Assembly (NCBI GenBank): GCA_022824805.1
Contig: JAJDZE010000032.1
Coordinates: forward strand, 1 to 56,620
Origin: Acidimicrobiia bacterium
Lineage (GTDB): Bacteria > Actinomycetota > Acidimicrobiia > Acidimicrobiales > Poriferisodalaceae
Length of the DNA stretch: 56,620 nucleotides
Direction of reading: 5' to 3'
Positions within the stretch are counted from its first letter, which is position 1; every line of letters begins with the position of its first letter. Positions 8,578-17,932 of this stretch are shown piece after piece. The notes below the pieces were generated by a model. It worked only from the letters and a program-made list of their open reading frames with translations, ran no database searches and was not told the origin of the DNA. The translations under genes and the position numbers were made by a program.

Positions 8578-9717
8578 TCAGCCCGGCGTGGTGCAGAGCC
8601 CGGCGAGGCTGCCGATTGCCGTGTCGCGGCGGGGTTGGCGAACCTCGTGCTCGTCGTAGCCGTTGGTGGTGTAGCCGAGCGACAGGCCGGTGGCCGGGTC
8701 TCCCCAGGCGAGCTGCCCGCCGGCGCCGTTGTGGCCGAAGGCCATCGGCGACACGGTGCGGCCCAACCCGCGCATGTTCGACAGGCCGTCGTCGCCCGCC
8801 AGGAACAGCCCGATCGAGCGATTGGCGGGCATGCCCATCGGGTCGGGCATCGTATTGCGGACCTCGCCCGTGCCCGTGGCCAGCATCTCGGGGTCCCACA
8901 GATCGTCTGGGTTGTGGAGCAAGCCCTGGTAGAAGAGCGCCAAGTCGACCGCGGTGCCGAACCCGCCGCCGCCTGGCACGCCCACCTCGCGCACCGACGG
9001 CTCGTTGAATCGCAGGATTGCCTCGTTGGTGACCTCGGTCAAGGGCAGCTCCCGCACGCCGAATGTCGCCTCGAGCTCGTCGGGCGTGGCCGGCTCGCCC
9101 ACCAGGATCAGCTCTGCGATGCCGTCTTGGTCGTCGGGCGCCAGACCCAGCAAGCGCCCCAGCCCCAGCGGGCCGGTGACCCGGTCGTGCACCTCGTCGC
9201 GGAAGTCGTTGCCGGTGACCGCGTTGATGATCTCGGCCAGCACCCAGTGCGCTGAGGTCGGGTGGTACTCGTAGCGGGTGCCGGGCGCCCAGTTGAGCCG
9301 CCAGTTCGCCATGGCGACCAGCCGTGACTCCGACGTATCCCACACCGGCGGCTTCAGCGGAGCGTGCGGGAACCCCGAGGTGTGCAGCATCACCTGGGAC
9401 ACCGTGATCTGGTCCTTGCCGTTCTCGCCGAAGGCCGGAACGTAGCTCGCTGCGGTGGCGTCGAGTTCCACTACCCCTTCGCTGAGGAGCTGCCACATCG
9501 TCGAGGCCACAAACGGCTTGGTGGCCGAGAAGAGGCAATAGCGAGTCTCGTCGGTGGCATCGCCGTAGGTGGCCTGCGCAACGATCTCGCCTTCGAAGCC
9601 GACAGCCACCTGGCAGCTCGGCAGGAGCCCCGCTTCCACCTCGCGCTTGCAGCGGTCGAGCAGCGCGTCGATGCGGGACGGTTGGACTGTGGTTGCAGCG
9701 TCAGTTGTTGTGCTCAC
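8578..9717 (-). CDS. Serine hydrolase, class C beta-lactamase family
   Basis: The 379-residue protein has the three motifs of the beta-lactamase/transpeptidase-like superfamily: S64-A-T-K67 (nucleophile and general base), a Tyr near 151 in RYEYHPTS, and H329-N-G at the KTG position. No signal peptide is visible, so it is probably a cytoplasmic esterase or amidase of the EstB type rather than a secreted lactamase. It is divergent from the LLM oxidoreductase at 9784 with a short shared promoter region of 66 bases. Confidence 0.85.
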   Translation of the reverse strand: MSTTTDAATTVQPSRIDALLDRCKREVEAGLLPSCQVAVGFEGEIVAQATYGDATDETRYCLFSATKPFVASTMWQLLSEGVVELDATAASYVPAFGENGKDQITVSQVMLHTSGFPHAPLKPPVWDTSESRLVAMANWRLNWAPGTRYEYHPTSAHWVLAEIINAVTGNDFRDEVHDRVTGPLGLGRLLGLAPDDQDGIAELILVGEPATPDELEATFGVRELPLTEVTNEAILRFNEPSVREVGVPGGGGFGTAVDLALFYQGLLHNPDDLWDPEMLATGTGEVRNTMPDPMGMPANRSIGLFLAGDDGLSNMRGLGRTVSPMAFGHNGAGGQLAWGDPATGLSLGYTTNGYDEHEVRQPRRDTAIGSLAGLCTTPG

Positions 9718-9783
9718 GGCCTTGGCCTAGCACCCGCGGCTACCGTCTCGCTCCACAAGAGCGGGCAAGACCAAGGGGACGCA

Positions 9784-10722
9784 ATGAGCGACAGCACACC
9801 GGCCAACGGCAAGATCGAGTTCGGGCTGGCAATCCGTCGCAGCGACGACATCGCCAGCCAAGCCCGGGAGATCGAAGCGCTCGGCTACGACTACGCCACC
9901 ACCGGCGAGCATGTCTTCTTCCACGTGCCCACTTCGAACGGCTTCATCTCGCTGGCGGTGGCAGCGGGCGCCACCACCACGCTCAAGCTGATGACGTCCA
10001 TCACGCTCATCCCGCTGTACCCGGCGGCGCTGTGCGCCAAGCTCGCGGCGTCGCTCGACGTGGCCTCGGGCGGGCGATTCCACCTGGGCGTGGGTGTGGG
10101 CGGCGAGATGCCGTCGGAGTTCGAGGCCTGCGGCGTGCCGGTACGCGAGCGCGGCGCCCGCACCAACGAGGCGCTCGAGATCATGCAGCGACTGTGGACC
10201 GAAGACGACGTCACCTTCGAGGGCCGCTTCAACACCTTGAACGGCGTCACGCTCGCACCCAAGCCGGCATCGCCGCCGCCGGTGTGGGTCTCAGGCCGCC
10301 AAGACGCAGCATGGCGGCGCGCAGCTCGCTACGGCGACGGCTGGCTGCCGTACATGTACACGCCCGAGCGGCTCGCGCAGTCGATCGAGGCGATCGCCGG
10401 CTACCGGGAAGACGAGGGCAACCCGACACCGGTGGAACCCGGCATGTTCGTCTTCTTCTGCTGCCACGAAGACAACGACACAGCCGTCCAGTACGCCGCC
10501 GAGCGGCTGTCCAAGCAGTACGCGCAGGACTTCTCCCAGCTCGTCCACAAGTTCGCCATCGCGGGCGATCCCGACCGCTGCGAAGCGCGGCTGCGGGAAT
10601 ACATCGACGCCGGCGCCCGCACCGTGGTGCTGAGCGCCGCCTCGCCGATGAGCTATATCGAGGAAAGCGAACGGTTCTGGGCAGCGGAGGTGCTTCCACG
10701 CTTTCGCGAGGGGCAGGCCTAA
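9784..10722 (+). CDS. LLM class (luciferase-like) flavin or F420-dependent oxidoreductase
   Basis: The 312-residue protein starts at ATG 9784 behind an AAGGGGA ribosome site. The sequence shows the TIM-barrel signatures of the bacterial luciferase-like family: an N-terminal strand (KIEFGLAIRR), the YDYATTGEHVFF segment and the SGGRFHLGVGVGGEMPSEF glycine region that binds the cofactor phosphate. The C-terminal LREYIDAGARTVVLS is typical of actinobacterial F420-type members. It is followed after 17 bases by an acyl-CoA synthetase gene, so the pair probably acts in one catabolic pathway. Substrate and choice between FMN and F420 cannot be settled from sequence. Confidence 0.85.
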   Translation: MSDSTPANGKIEFGLAIRRSDDIASQAREIEALGYDYATTGEHVFFHVPTSNGFISLAVAAGATTTLKLMTSITLIPLYPAALCAKLAASLDVASGGRFHLGVGVGGEMPSEFEACGVPVRERGARTNEALEIMQRLWTEDDVTFEGRFNTLNGVTLAPKPASPPPVWVSGRQDAAWRRAARYGDGWLPYMYTPERLAQSIEAIAGYREDEGNPTPVEPGMFVFFCCHEDNDTAVQYAAERLSKQYAQDFSQLVHKFAIAGDPDRCEARLREYIDAGARTVVLSAASPMSYIEESERFWAAEVLPRFREGQA

Positions 10723-10739
10723 CCGCCGGAAGGGACCCG

Positions 10740-12434
10740 ATGTCGGCAAAGCGATTCTTCGAGACGACGCTGGCCGCGGAGCGCATCGACGAGCTGAGCG
10801 CTTCGGGAGCGTGGCCGAACCGGCTGCTCGACGAGCGGATCGACAAGTGGACTGCCGAGCGGGCCGGCGAGCCGGTCATCACTGATCGCTTCGGCACGAT
10901 GACCTGGGGCGAGCTCGGCGACGACGTGGACGCTGTCAGCAAGGGCCTGCTGGAGATCGGCGTCCGCCCCGGCACGGTCGTACAGCTGCAGCTGCCCAAT
11001 TGGCGCCATTTCGCGGTGACAGCTGTGGCGTGCGACCGCATCGGGGCGGTGGTGAACCCGGTGGCACCGATCTTCCGCCACAACGAGCTCACAGTGATGA
11101 GCGAACTCGGCCGGCCGATGGTGGTGGTGACCGCCGACAGCTACCGAGGTTTCAAGCTCGCCGAGATGCACGCCGAGCTGCGCGAGCGCTGCGACTGGGT
11201 CACCGAGCTGGTGGTGGTGCCCTCGCCCGAGACCTCGCAGTCGGATGCCGACGGCAGCGAGTCGTGGCTGCCGGAGGGCGCGATCACCTGGGAGGACCTG
11301 ATCGAAGAAGGCCGGTTCTCGTCGTACGACCGTGCCGCGGTCGACTTGTGCCGGCCGGGGCCCAACGACGTGTGCGAGATGATGTTCACCTCTGGCACCA
11401 CCGGCGTGCCCAAAGGCGTCATGCACACCCACAACATCCTGGCGGTGGCTGTCGATGCCTTCCTCAACACGGTGGGCGAAGGGCTCGAGCCGCACCCCGG
11501 CACCGGCGCGCCACAGGCGTACGTCACCCACATGGCCTCCACCCTGGGCCACCAGACCGGCTACCTCTACGGGATGCGGCTGCCGCTGTACACGGGCGGC
11601 CATGTCGTCATGCAGGACGTGTGGGATCCGGTGGAGTTCGTGGGGCTCATCGGCAGGCACCGCATCCAGCTGTCGATGGGTGCGACGCCGTTCCTGGCCG
11701 ATGTGCTCAACGTCGATGATCTGGACGGCTACGACCTGTCTACGTGGCAGCGATTCCTGTGTGCGGGTGCAGCGATCCCTCGCCCGGTGCTCGAACGTGC
11801 GCTCGAGTTGCTGCCCGATTGCGTGGTGATGCCGGGCTGGGGCATGACCGAGACCGGCCTGCTGACCGTGGGCCGGCCCAGCGACCCGCTCGAGCGCCGC
11901 CTGACGGACGGCCGGGCCGTGGACGACAACGAAGTTCGGGTGATCGACGAAACCGGTCAGGCCGTGACCGAGGCGGAGGGCGACCTGCAGTGCCGCGGCA
12001 GCGCGCTGTTCGCCGGCTACATGGCCGGACGGGAGTTCACCGAGCAGTTCTGGACAGAAGGCTGGTTCGACACGGGCGACCGTGCGGTCATGGACAGCGA
12101 CGGCTACATCAGCATCGCGGGCCGTACGAAGGACTTGGTGATCCGCGGCGGCGAGAACGTCCCTGTCAAGGAAGTCGAAGACGTGCTGCTGCGGCACCCC
12201 CGCGTGGGTGTCGCCGCCATCGTCGCCAAGCCTCACGAGCGCCTCGGCGAGATCGGCTGCGCGTTCGTTCAACCCATCGGCGAGGCGCCGACACTGGCAG
12301 ACCTCACGGAGTTCCTCGACGAGCAGCAGGTGACGCGCCAGTTCTGGCCCGAGGAACTTGTCATCGTCGACGAGTTCCCGATGACGCCGAGCGGCAAGAT
12401 CCAGAAGTACCGGCTGCGCGAACGCTTCGACTAA
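10740..12434 (+). CDS. AMP-binding acyl-CoA synthetase
   Basis: The 564-residue protein of the ANL superfamily activates a carboxylate with ATP and transfers it to CoA. The P-loop-like motif MFTSGTTGVPKGVMHTH, the GWGMTETG motif, the STGD-equivalent WFDTGDRAVMD, the hinge GRTKDLVIRGGENV and the C-terminal catalytic Lys in TPSGKIQKYR are all present, so it looks active. It resembles cyclohexanecarboxylate or dihydroxybenzoate-type ligases more than long-chain enzymes. ATG 10740 has a GGAAGGGA ribosome site and follows the LLM gene by 17 bases. Its stop overlaps the convergent YceI gene stop by 4 bases. Confidence 0.9.
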   Translation: MSAKRFFETTLAAERIDELSASGAWPNRLLDERIDKWTAERAGEPVITDRFGTMTWGELGDDVDAVSKGLLEIGVRPGTVVQLQLPNWRHFAVTAVACDRIGAVVNPVAPIFRHNELTVMSELGRPMVVVTADSYRGFKLAEMHAELRERCDWVTELVVVPSPETSQSDADGSESWLPEGAITWEDLIEEGRFSSYDRAAVDLCRPGPNDVCEMMFTSGTTGVPKGVMHTHNILAVAVDAFLNTVGEGLEPHPGTGAPQAYVTHMASTLGHQTGYLYGMRLPLYTGGHVVMQDVWDPVEFVGLIGRHRIQLSMGATPFLADVLNVDDLDGYDLSTWQRFLCAGAAIPRPVLERALELLPDCVVMPGWGMTETGLLTVGRPSDPLERRLTDGRAVDDNEVRVIDETGQAVTEAEGDLQCRGSALFAGYMAGREFTEQFWTEGWFDTGDRAVMDSDGYISIAGRTKDLVIRGGENVPVKEVEDVLLRHPRVGVAAIVAKPHERLGEIGCAFVQPIGEAPTLADLTEFLDEQQVTRQFWPEELVIVDEFPMTPSGKIQKYRLRERFD

Positions 12435-13360
12435 CGACGTCTGAAGAGCAGCTGAAACTCCATGATTCCGTGGTCTTCGGCAGACAGGACGATGGGCACC
12501 TGCGGCACCGTCACGTCGTGGTCGGCGAAGGTGATCTCCACCGATCCGACGACGACGATGAGGCTGCCGACAAGCTGAGCTTCGATGTCGATGGTCACCG
12601 GCTGGGTGATGCCGTTGACCGTCAGGTCGCCCGATGCCATGAGGCTGATGGATTCGCCGAGTTCCACGGCCCCCTCGATGGGCAACTCCTCGGTGAGCGA
12701 GAACGTGGCCGTGGGATGCTGCGAGGTGCCCAGCGCTCGCTGGACCGCGCCGTCGCGGCGGCTGTCGTCGGTGCGGAGCGTGGTCAGGTCGACCTGGATC
12801 TCCACGGAGGTCACCGACTCCTCGGCGATCACCAACATGCCGCTGACATCGCCGGTGCGGCCCACGGCGGTGAACGCGCCGATGCGCGCCAGCTCCTCAT
12901 CGACACGGAAGCCAGCGAACGAGCCTGTGGCGTCCTCGAGGGTGAATTCCCCGGTCTGCGCGTCCACGGCCCAAGTGCCGTCCAGCTCCGCAGTCGAGGT
13001 CACCGCAGCCGCGGGTGCCGCGGCCTTGTCGCCCTCACCGTCGCCTGCTCCCGATTCGGCAGCGCTGTCGGCGCCGGCTGCGTCGGCGGCACCATCGTCG
13101 CCGCCCGCATCGCCTGTCTCGCCGCTGGCCCCGGCATCCTGTGCTGCGTCGTCGTCCTGGGGGGCATCGCTGCCGGCGCCGGGCGTGTCCGGTTCGGAGG
13201 GAGCATCTTCTTGCGCCTGCTCGGCGACTTCGACCGCTTCGGCCAGGCTGACCTCTTCGGGGGCGTCGCCGAGCACTCGCCAGACGCCGACAGCCGCTGC
13301 AGCAGCGACGATCACGAGCAGCACGGCTGCCGTCAGTGCCGTCCGGCGCCGGGGGCTCAT
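12431..13360 (-). CDS. Membrane-anchored YceI-family lipid-binding protein
   Basis: The 309-residue protein has an N-terminal cytoplasmic basic patch (MSPRRRTA), one transmembrane helix at about 9-29, an acidic Ala/Asp/Gly/Ser-rich spacer at about 34-120 and a C-terminal YceI lipocalin-like barrel (from TWAVDAQTGEF to the end). YceI proteins bind polyisoprenoids or amides in the cell envelope. The spacer probably crosses the wall zone. The gene starts 28 bases from the divergent IMPDH-family gene, leaving a very tight shared promoter, and its stop codon overlaps that of the acyl-CoA synthetase on the other strand. Confidence 0.85.
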   Translation of the reverse strand: MSPRRRTALTAAVLLVIVAAAAAVGVWRVLGDAPEEVSLAEAVEVAEQAQEDAPSEPDTPGAGSDAPQDDDAAQDAGASGETGDAGGDDGAADAAGADSAAESGAGDGEGDKAAAPAAAVTSTAELDGTWAVDAQTGEFTLEDATGSFAGFRVDEELARIGAFTAVGRTGDVSGMLVIAEESVTSVEIQVDLTTLRTDDSRRDGAVQRALGTSQHPTATFSLTEELPIEGAVELGESISLMASGDLTVNGITQPVTIDIEAQLVGSLIVVVGSVEITFADHDVTVPQVPIVLSAEDHGIMEFQLLFRRR

Positions 13361-13388
13361 GGCGGCTCACGGTAGCTTGGGGCCGCTC

Positions 13389-14468
13389 ATGAAACTGCGC
13401 GACCTGAGAACCGGACTGACCTTCGACGACGTGCTGATCGTGCCGCAGCGCTCGTCGATCCGCAGCCGCAGCGACGTGTCGGTGCGTACCCGCCTGTCCC
13501 GCAACATCCCGCTGGATCTGCCGGTGATCGCAGCCAACATGGACACGGTCTGCGAGCACGAGATGGCGATTGCCATGGGCCGTCTGGGCGGCGCGGGCAT
13601 CGTCCACCGGTTCATGCCCATCGACGCGCAAGCAGTCCAGATTGCGGCGATCAAGAACGACGACGACGGCTCACTGGTCGCCGGCGCCGCCGTGGGCACC
13701 GACCACGACATGGGAGACCGGGCCAAGGCACTGGTAGCGGCCGGCGCCGATGTGCTGGTGCTCGACATTGCGCACGGTCACGCCGACCATGCCATCGACG
13801 GGGTGCGCCGGCTGAAGGACAACTTCGCCGACACCGACGTGATCGCCGGCAACGTGGCGACCATCGACGGTGCGATCGACATGGCCGATGCCGGCGCCGA
13901 CGCCATCAAGGTGGGCGTCGGACCGGGCGGGGTCTGCACCACGAGGCTGGTGGCCGGGGTCGGCGTGCCGCAGCTGTCGGCGACCGACAGCGTGGTCAAC
14001 GGGCTGGCCGACGCGGGGTTCGACCTGCCGGTGATCGCCGACGGCGGCATCAGGACATCGGGCGACATCGCCAAGGCGCTGGCCGTCGGTGCCGAGACCG
14101 TGATGATCGGCAGCATGCTCGCCGGAACGAAGGAGAGCCCCGGCGAGGTCGAGCAGGGCCCGCACGGGCTGCGCAAGCGCATCCGCGGCATGGCCAGCTT
14201 CGAAGCCATCGAGGCCCGGGCAGAGCGCCACGGCGAAGAAATCGACGACGAGTACTTCGAGCAGCGGGCGCCTGAGGGCGTGGAAGGCACCGTGCCCTAC
14301 CGGGGCGAGGCCGGCAAGCTGATCGGCGAGCTGATGGCAGGCCTGCGCAGCGCCATGAGCTACACCAACGCCCGCAATCTGGCCGAGTTCACCGAGCGCA
14401 CCGAGTTTGTCGCCGTGACGCCGCTGGGGTTGGCGGAGAACACCCCGCACGCCACCCTGTCGTACTGA
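13389..14468 (+). CDS. IMP dehydrogenase / GMP reductase family protein without CBS domains
   Basis: The 359-residue TIM-barrel enzyme has the catalytic Cys loop [11 protein letters not shown], the phosphate-binding [16 protein letters not shown] and [13 protein letters not shown] motifs, and a C-terminal [12 protein letters not shown] segment. CBS domains, present in most IMPDHs, are missing, and the size is that of GMP reductase. The flap that in IMPDH carries an Arg-Tyr dyad (RYFQ-like) reads DEYFEQ here, with Glu in place of Arg, as in GMP reductases. So either GMP reduction or an unusual CBS-less IMPDH is possible. The reaction interconverts IMP, XMP or GMP using NAD(P). The next gene, queF, also makes a purine-derived compound. 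Confidence 0.8.
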   Translation: MKLRDLRTGLTFDDVLIVPQRSSIRSRSDVSVRTRLSRNIPLDLPVIAANMDTVCEHEMAIAMGRLGGAGIVHRFMPIDAQAVQIAAIKNDDDGSLVAGAAVGTDHDMGDRAKALVAAGADVLVLDIAHGHADHAIDGVRRLKDNFADTDVIAGNVATIDGAIDMADAGADAIKVGVGPGGVCTTRLVAGVGVPQLSATDSVVNGLADAGFDLPVIADGGIRTSGDIAKALAVGAETVMIGSMLAGTKESPGEVEQGPHGLRKRIRGMASFEAIEARAERHGEEIDDEYFEQRAPEGVEGTVPYRGEAGKLIGELMAGLRSAMSYTNARNLAEFTERTEFVAVTPLGLAENTPHATLSY

Positions 14469-14503
14469 CGGGTACACCTGCCCGCCAGTCGAGGAGATCC
14501 GAC

Positions 14504-14872
14504 ATGGGAAGCGAACCGTCCGAAGACCTCATCGCGCTCGACGACCCCTACCCCGACCGCGACTACGAGGTGCGCTGCACCACGCCGGAGCTGACCTGCG
14601 TGTGCCCTGTGACCGGCCAGCCCGACTACGCCACGGTCGACATCGCGTACGTCCCCGACCGTCGCATCGTCGAACTGAAGTCGCTCAAGCTCTACCTGTG
14701 GAGCTTCCGGGACGAGCCGGTCCATCACGAAGCCATCACCAACCGCATCCTCGACGACCTGGTGGCCGCGGTCGCGCCCAAGCAGGCGACGGTCGAGACG
14801 CGCTGGCTGGTGCGAGGCGGCATCACCACGACGGTCAGGACCCGCCATCCGGCCCAGGCATCGCTGGGCTGA
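14504..14872 (+). CDS. queF: NADPH-dependent 7-cyano-7-deazaguanine reductase QueF
   Basis: QueF reduces the nitrile preQ0 to the amine preQ1 in queuosine biosynthesis. The 122-residue protein is the short unimodular type. It has the thioimide-forming Cys in VCPVTGQPDYA, the conserved RRIVELKSLKLYL and the family motif LWSFRDEPVHHEA, followed by TNRILDDLV. A GAGGAG ribosome site precedes the ATG. It lies 35 bases after the IMPDH/GMP-reductase-like gene, suggesting an operon. No other queuosine genes are in the window. Confidence 0.93.
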   Translation: MGSEPSEDLIALDDPYPDRDYEVRCTTPELTCVCPVTGQPDYATVDIAYVPDRRIVELKSLKLYLWSFRDEPVHHEAITNRILDDLVAAVAPKQATVETRWLVRGGITTTVRTRHPAQASLG

Positions 14873-14926
14873 AGCAGCCGCCCGCCTGACCAGAGGCCGC
14901 CTGGCCGCCTCAATACACTCGATCCG

Positions 14927-16915
14927 ATGCCATTGTTGGCACCTGCCGACAGGCGCGTTCTGCGCGAGCTGCTCAGCCGTGGGGGGACGGCCGAGATCGG
15001 CGAGATCAGCGCGGCTGTGGCGCTGGACAACCAGACCGTGCAGATGTCGCTCGACGCCCTGCAGGAATCGGGCATCGCGGGCCAAGCCGGCGCCGTGCCG
15101 GGCCTGCGGGGCGCACGCTGGTCGCTCACCCCCCATGGCCATGAAGTGGGGCCGTCGCTGGTGGGCAGCGACCTCGCCGGTGCGACCGATGACCAAGAAA
15201 CCACCGGTCCGACCGATCCAGCCGCAGGCTGGGGCTTTCCGTGGCGTCCGCCGAAGCCCGAAGCGCCGCTGTATGCAACCGGTCTGAGCCGGCGTGCGCG
15301 CCGGGCGGCCGACCGCGCCGTCATCGGCATCGCGGGACCGCCGCCCAAGCGCCGCCACGGCGGCCGCGTCATCGTGGCGATCCTGCTGGTCGCCGCCACC
15401 ATCGGCGTGGGCTTCGTGGCAATGAACGCGCTGCGCGTCACCGAGATCACCGTCTCGGGCATCAACGACGGCGCGATCGTTCGCCCTGGGGGGCTGGTCG
15501 GGACCGTCCTGGAGTTCAGCGTCGACGGCGGGGATGTCACCTCCGCGCAGATGCTGCTCGACGGCTTCCCCGTGAGCGGAGTGCAGCGCTACGACAACCG
15601 GATCGTGTGGCCGGTGCCGGAGCTGACCGAAGGCGCGCACAACGTGACGCTCGATGTCGATCGACGCTTCTTCGGCACGGCAACTGCGGTGGTCACGTTC
15701 ACGGTGGACGGGACACCCCCAGCAGTCGAGCTGCCGAGGGTCTTCGAGCCGGTGGCATTGAACGAGCCGGTGGTGTTGGCCGGAACCGTCGAGCCGGGCG
15801 TATCGCTGCAGATCGGGGAGCAGCGCGTCGACACGGCATCAGGCTCGTTCAGCCTCACCCTGCCGAGCCCTCCCGGCGGCCCGGTCCCGGTGATCGCCAC
15901 TGACGCTGCCGGCAACATCACCACCTTCGACGTCATCGTCCCTATCGGCTATCCGCACACCACGGGCGTTCACGTCACGGCCGCGGCATGGGACCACGAC
16001 GGGCTGCGCTCCTCGGTAGTGGAGCTCATCGAGCAAGGCCGCATCAACGCGGTGCAGCTCGACCTGAAAGACGAGGACGGCCGTATCGGCCACCGGACCG
16101 ACGTCCGGCTGGCTCAGCTGACAGGTGCGTCGAGAGAGCTCTACGACCTGCGGGAGGTCATCGACGAGCTGCACGACCTCGGCGTGCGGGTGATCGGGCG
16201 CATAGTGGCGTTCAACGACCCGACGCTCACCCGATACGCCGTCGCGAACGGCAGCTTGGACTGGGTGGTGCAGACGCCCGACGGCCGCCCCCTGGCGAAG
16301 TACGGCGGGTTCACCAACTTCAACAACCCGATCGTGCGGCAGTACAACCTGGACATTGCCGCAGAGGCCGCCGAAGCCGGCATCGACGACATCTTGTGGG
16401 ACTACATGCGCCGGCCCGAAGGCGACCTGAGCGGCATGCGGATTCCCGGCTGGGACGGCGGCGACCCGTCGCCGGTCATCGTGAGCTTCCTGGCCGAGGC
16501 GAATTCCATGCTGCGCGAGGCGCAGGTGTTCCACGGTGTCTCGGTGTTCGGCATCGCGGCAGACCGCGGGGAGTGGGTGGCGCAGGACATCGGCGCCATG
16601 TCCGACCATGTCGACTATGTGGCGCCCATGGTGTACCCGTCGCACTGGGGGCGCGGCGAGTACGGCGTGGTGCACCCGGAGGCACAGCCCTACGACATCA
16701 CCAGAGCTTCATTGGCCCAATTCCAGCGCGTGCTCGCGGGCACCAACACGGCGGTGGTGCCGTGGCTGCAAGACTTCTCGATGCGAGTGAACTACGGACC
16801 TGACGAGGTGCGCGCCCAGATCGATGCCGCAGCCGATCTCGGCATCAGCGACTGGCTGCTGTGGGATCCCCAAGTGACCTACACCAACGAGGGCATCCCC
16901 GTCTCGTACCGCTAG
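14927..16915 (+). CDS. Membrane-anchored putative glycoside hydrolase with N-terminal winged-helix region
   Basis: The 662-residue protein begins with a winged-helix-like segment (about 1-70, LLAPADRRVLREL...), then a Pro-rich linker, one transmembrane helix (about 145-168), Ig-like beta domains (about 175-345) and a C-terminal TIM-barrel of the DUF4015 putative glycoside hydrolase group (from GVHVTAAAWD; motifs VQLDLKDEDGRI, DDILWDYMRRPEGD, DYVAPMVYPSHWG). The N-terminus should be cytoplasmic and the hydrolase outside, acting on wall or extracellular polysaccharide. Coupling a DNA-binding-like domain to an outside enzyme is unusual. It follows queF by 54 bases; ATG 14927 is used. Confidence 0.75.
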   Translation: MPLLAPADRRVLRELLSRGGTAEIGEISAAVALDNQTVQMSLDALQESGIAGQAGAVPGLRGARWSLTPHGHEVGPSLVGSDLAGATDDQETTGPTDPAAGWGFPWRPPKPEAPLYATGLSRRARRAADRAVIGIAGPPPKRRHGGRVIVAILLVAATIGVGFVAMNALRVTEITVSGINDGAIVRPGGLVGTVLEFSVDGGDVTSAQMLLDGFPVSGVQRYDNRIVWPVPELTEGAHNVTLDVDRRFFGTATAVVTFTVDGTPPAVELPRVFEPVALNEPVVLAGTVEPGVSLQIGEQRVDTASGSFSLTLPSPPGGPVPVIATDAAGNITTFDVIVPIGYPHTTGVHVTAAAWDHDGLRSSVVELIEQGRINAVQLDLKDEDGRIGHRTDVRLAQLTGASRELYDLREVIDELHDLGVRVIGRIVAFNDPTLTRYAVANGSLDWVVQTPDGRPLAKYGGFTNFNNPIVRQYNLDIAAEAAEAGIDDILWDYMRRPEGDLSGMRIPGWDGGDPSPVIVSFLAEANSMLREAQVFHGVSVFGIAADRGEWVAQDIGAMSDHVDYVAPMVYPSHWGRGEYGVVHPEAQPYDITRASLAQFQRVLAGTNTAVVPWLQDFSMRVNYGPDEVRAQIDAAADLGISDWLLWDPQVTYTNEGIPVSYR

Positions 16916-17002
16916 CGACGGTGACAGCCCGAGCATCGCCCCGGTGGGGCGGGCATGATGTGGCGCCGATCCGGCGCAGCCCCACGATCCGGAGGATCAC
17001 CC

Positions 17003-17881
17003 ATGGCCACCCTCTCAGCCGAACCGCTGTCCAAGTCGTACGCCGCCGTCAACGGCAAGCAGATGGCGTATCACGACTCGGGCTCGGGCGATGCGGTCGT
17101 GTTCCTGCACGGCAATCCGACGTCGTCGTACCTGTGGCGCAACATCGTGCCCCACGTGCGGCCGCAAGCTCGGGTGGTGGTGCCCGACCTGATCGGCCAG
17201 GGCGACTCCGACAAGCTGGACGACACCGGGCCCGACTCGTACCGGTTCGTGGAGCACCGCGAGTACCTCGACGGCTTGCTCGACCAGCTCGACTTGGGCG
17301 ACAACATCACCTTTGTGATCCACGACTGGGGATCGGCGCTCGGTTTCGACTGGGCCAACCGCCACCGCGACCGGGTGGCAGGTCTCTGCTACATGGAGGC
17401 CATCGTGCGGCCGATGAGCTGGGCGGAGTGGCCCGAAGCGGCGGCCGGCATCTTCCAAGGCTTCCGGTCGCCAGCGGGCGAGGAGATGGTCATCACCAAG
17501 AACCTGTTCGTGGAGGCGGTGCTGCCCGGCTCGATCATCCGCAAGCTGTCCGACGAGGAGATGAACGAGTACCGGCGCCCGTTTGTCGAGCCCGAGCACC
17601 GGCGTCCCACCCTCACCTGGCCGCGCCAGATCCCGATCGAGGGCGAGCCTGCCGACGTCACCGGGATCGTGACCGACTACGGCGAGTGGCTGTCGGGCTC
17701 AGACGTGCCCAAGCTGCTGATCAACGCCGATCCGGGCGCGATTCTCAACGGCCCCCAGCTCGAGTACTGCCGCACCTGGCCGAACCAGACCGAGGTGACC
17801 GTCGAGGGCAATCACTTCTGCCAAGAAGACAGCCCCGACGAGATCGGACAAGCCATCGCCGACTGGCTGGCGAACCGCTGA
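17003..17881 (+). CDS. Haloalkane dehalogenase (HLD-II type)
   Basis: The enzyme hydrolyses carbon-halogen bonds by an alpha/beta-hydrolase mechanism. The 292-residue protein has a complete HLD-II catalytic pentad: nucleophile D108 and halide-binding W109 (IHDWGSALG), halide-binding N38 ([12 protein letters not shown]), catalytic acid E132 (MEAI) and base H271 (GNHF). Residue spacing matches LinB almost exactly. ATG 17003 has a GGAGG site upstream (16991-16995). A flavin monooxygenase and several luciferase-like oxidoreductases elsewhere in the window suggest a broad capacity for xenobiotic or marine halogenated compounds, although they are not in one operon. Confidence 0.92.
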   Translation: MATLSAEPLSKSYAAVNGKQMAYHDSGSGDAVVFLHGNPTSSYLWRNIVPHVRPQARVVVPDLIGQGDSDKLDDTGPDSYRFVEHREYLDGLLDQLDLGDNITFVIHDWGSALGFDWANRHRDRVAGLCYMEAIVRPMSWAEWPEAAAGIFQGFRSPAGEEMVITKNLFVEAVLPGSIIRKLSDEEMNEYRRPFVEPEHRRPTLTWPRQIPIEGEPADVTGIVTDYGEWLSGSDVPKLLINADPGAILNGPQLEYCRTWPNQTEVTVEGNHFCQEDSPDEIGQAIADWLANR

Positions 17882-17903
17882 TCCCGCGGCTGTACCGGCT
17901 CAG

Positions 17904-17918
17904 CCGCTGACCCAGCGG
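17904..17918. terminator. Short hairpin between convergent genes
   Basis: CCGCTG and CAGCGG pair perfectly around a 3-base loop, followed on the plus strand by a T-rich stretch (TCTGATTTCTCC). Its place between the convergent dehalogenase and LLM genes fits a terminator. Confidence 0.4.
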
Positions 17919-17932
17919 TCTGATTTCTCCCG

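Noticed and set aside
10719-12272. Long minus-strand open frame of 517 codons
   Set aside because: It lies wholly antisense to the acyl-CoA synthetase gene; such frames are common in high-GC DNA, and the translation is His/Arg-rich without motifs.
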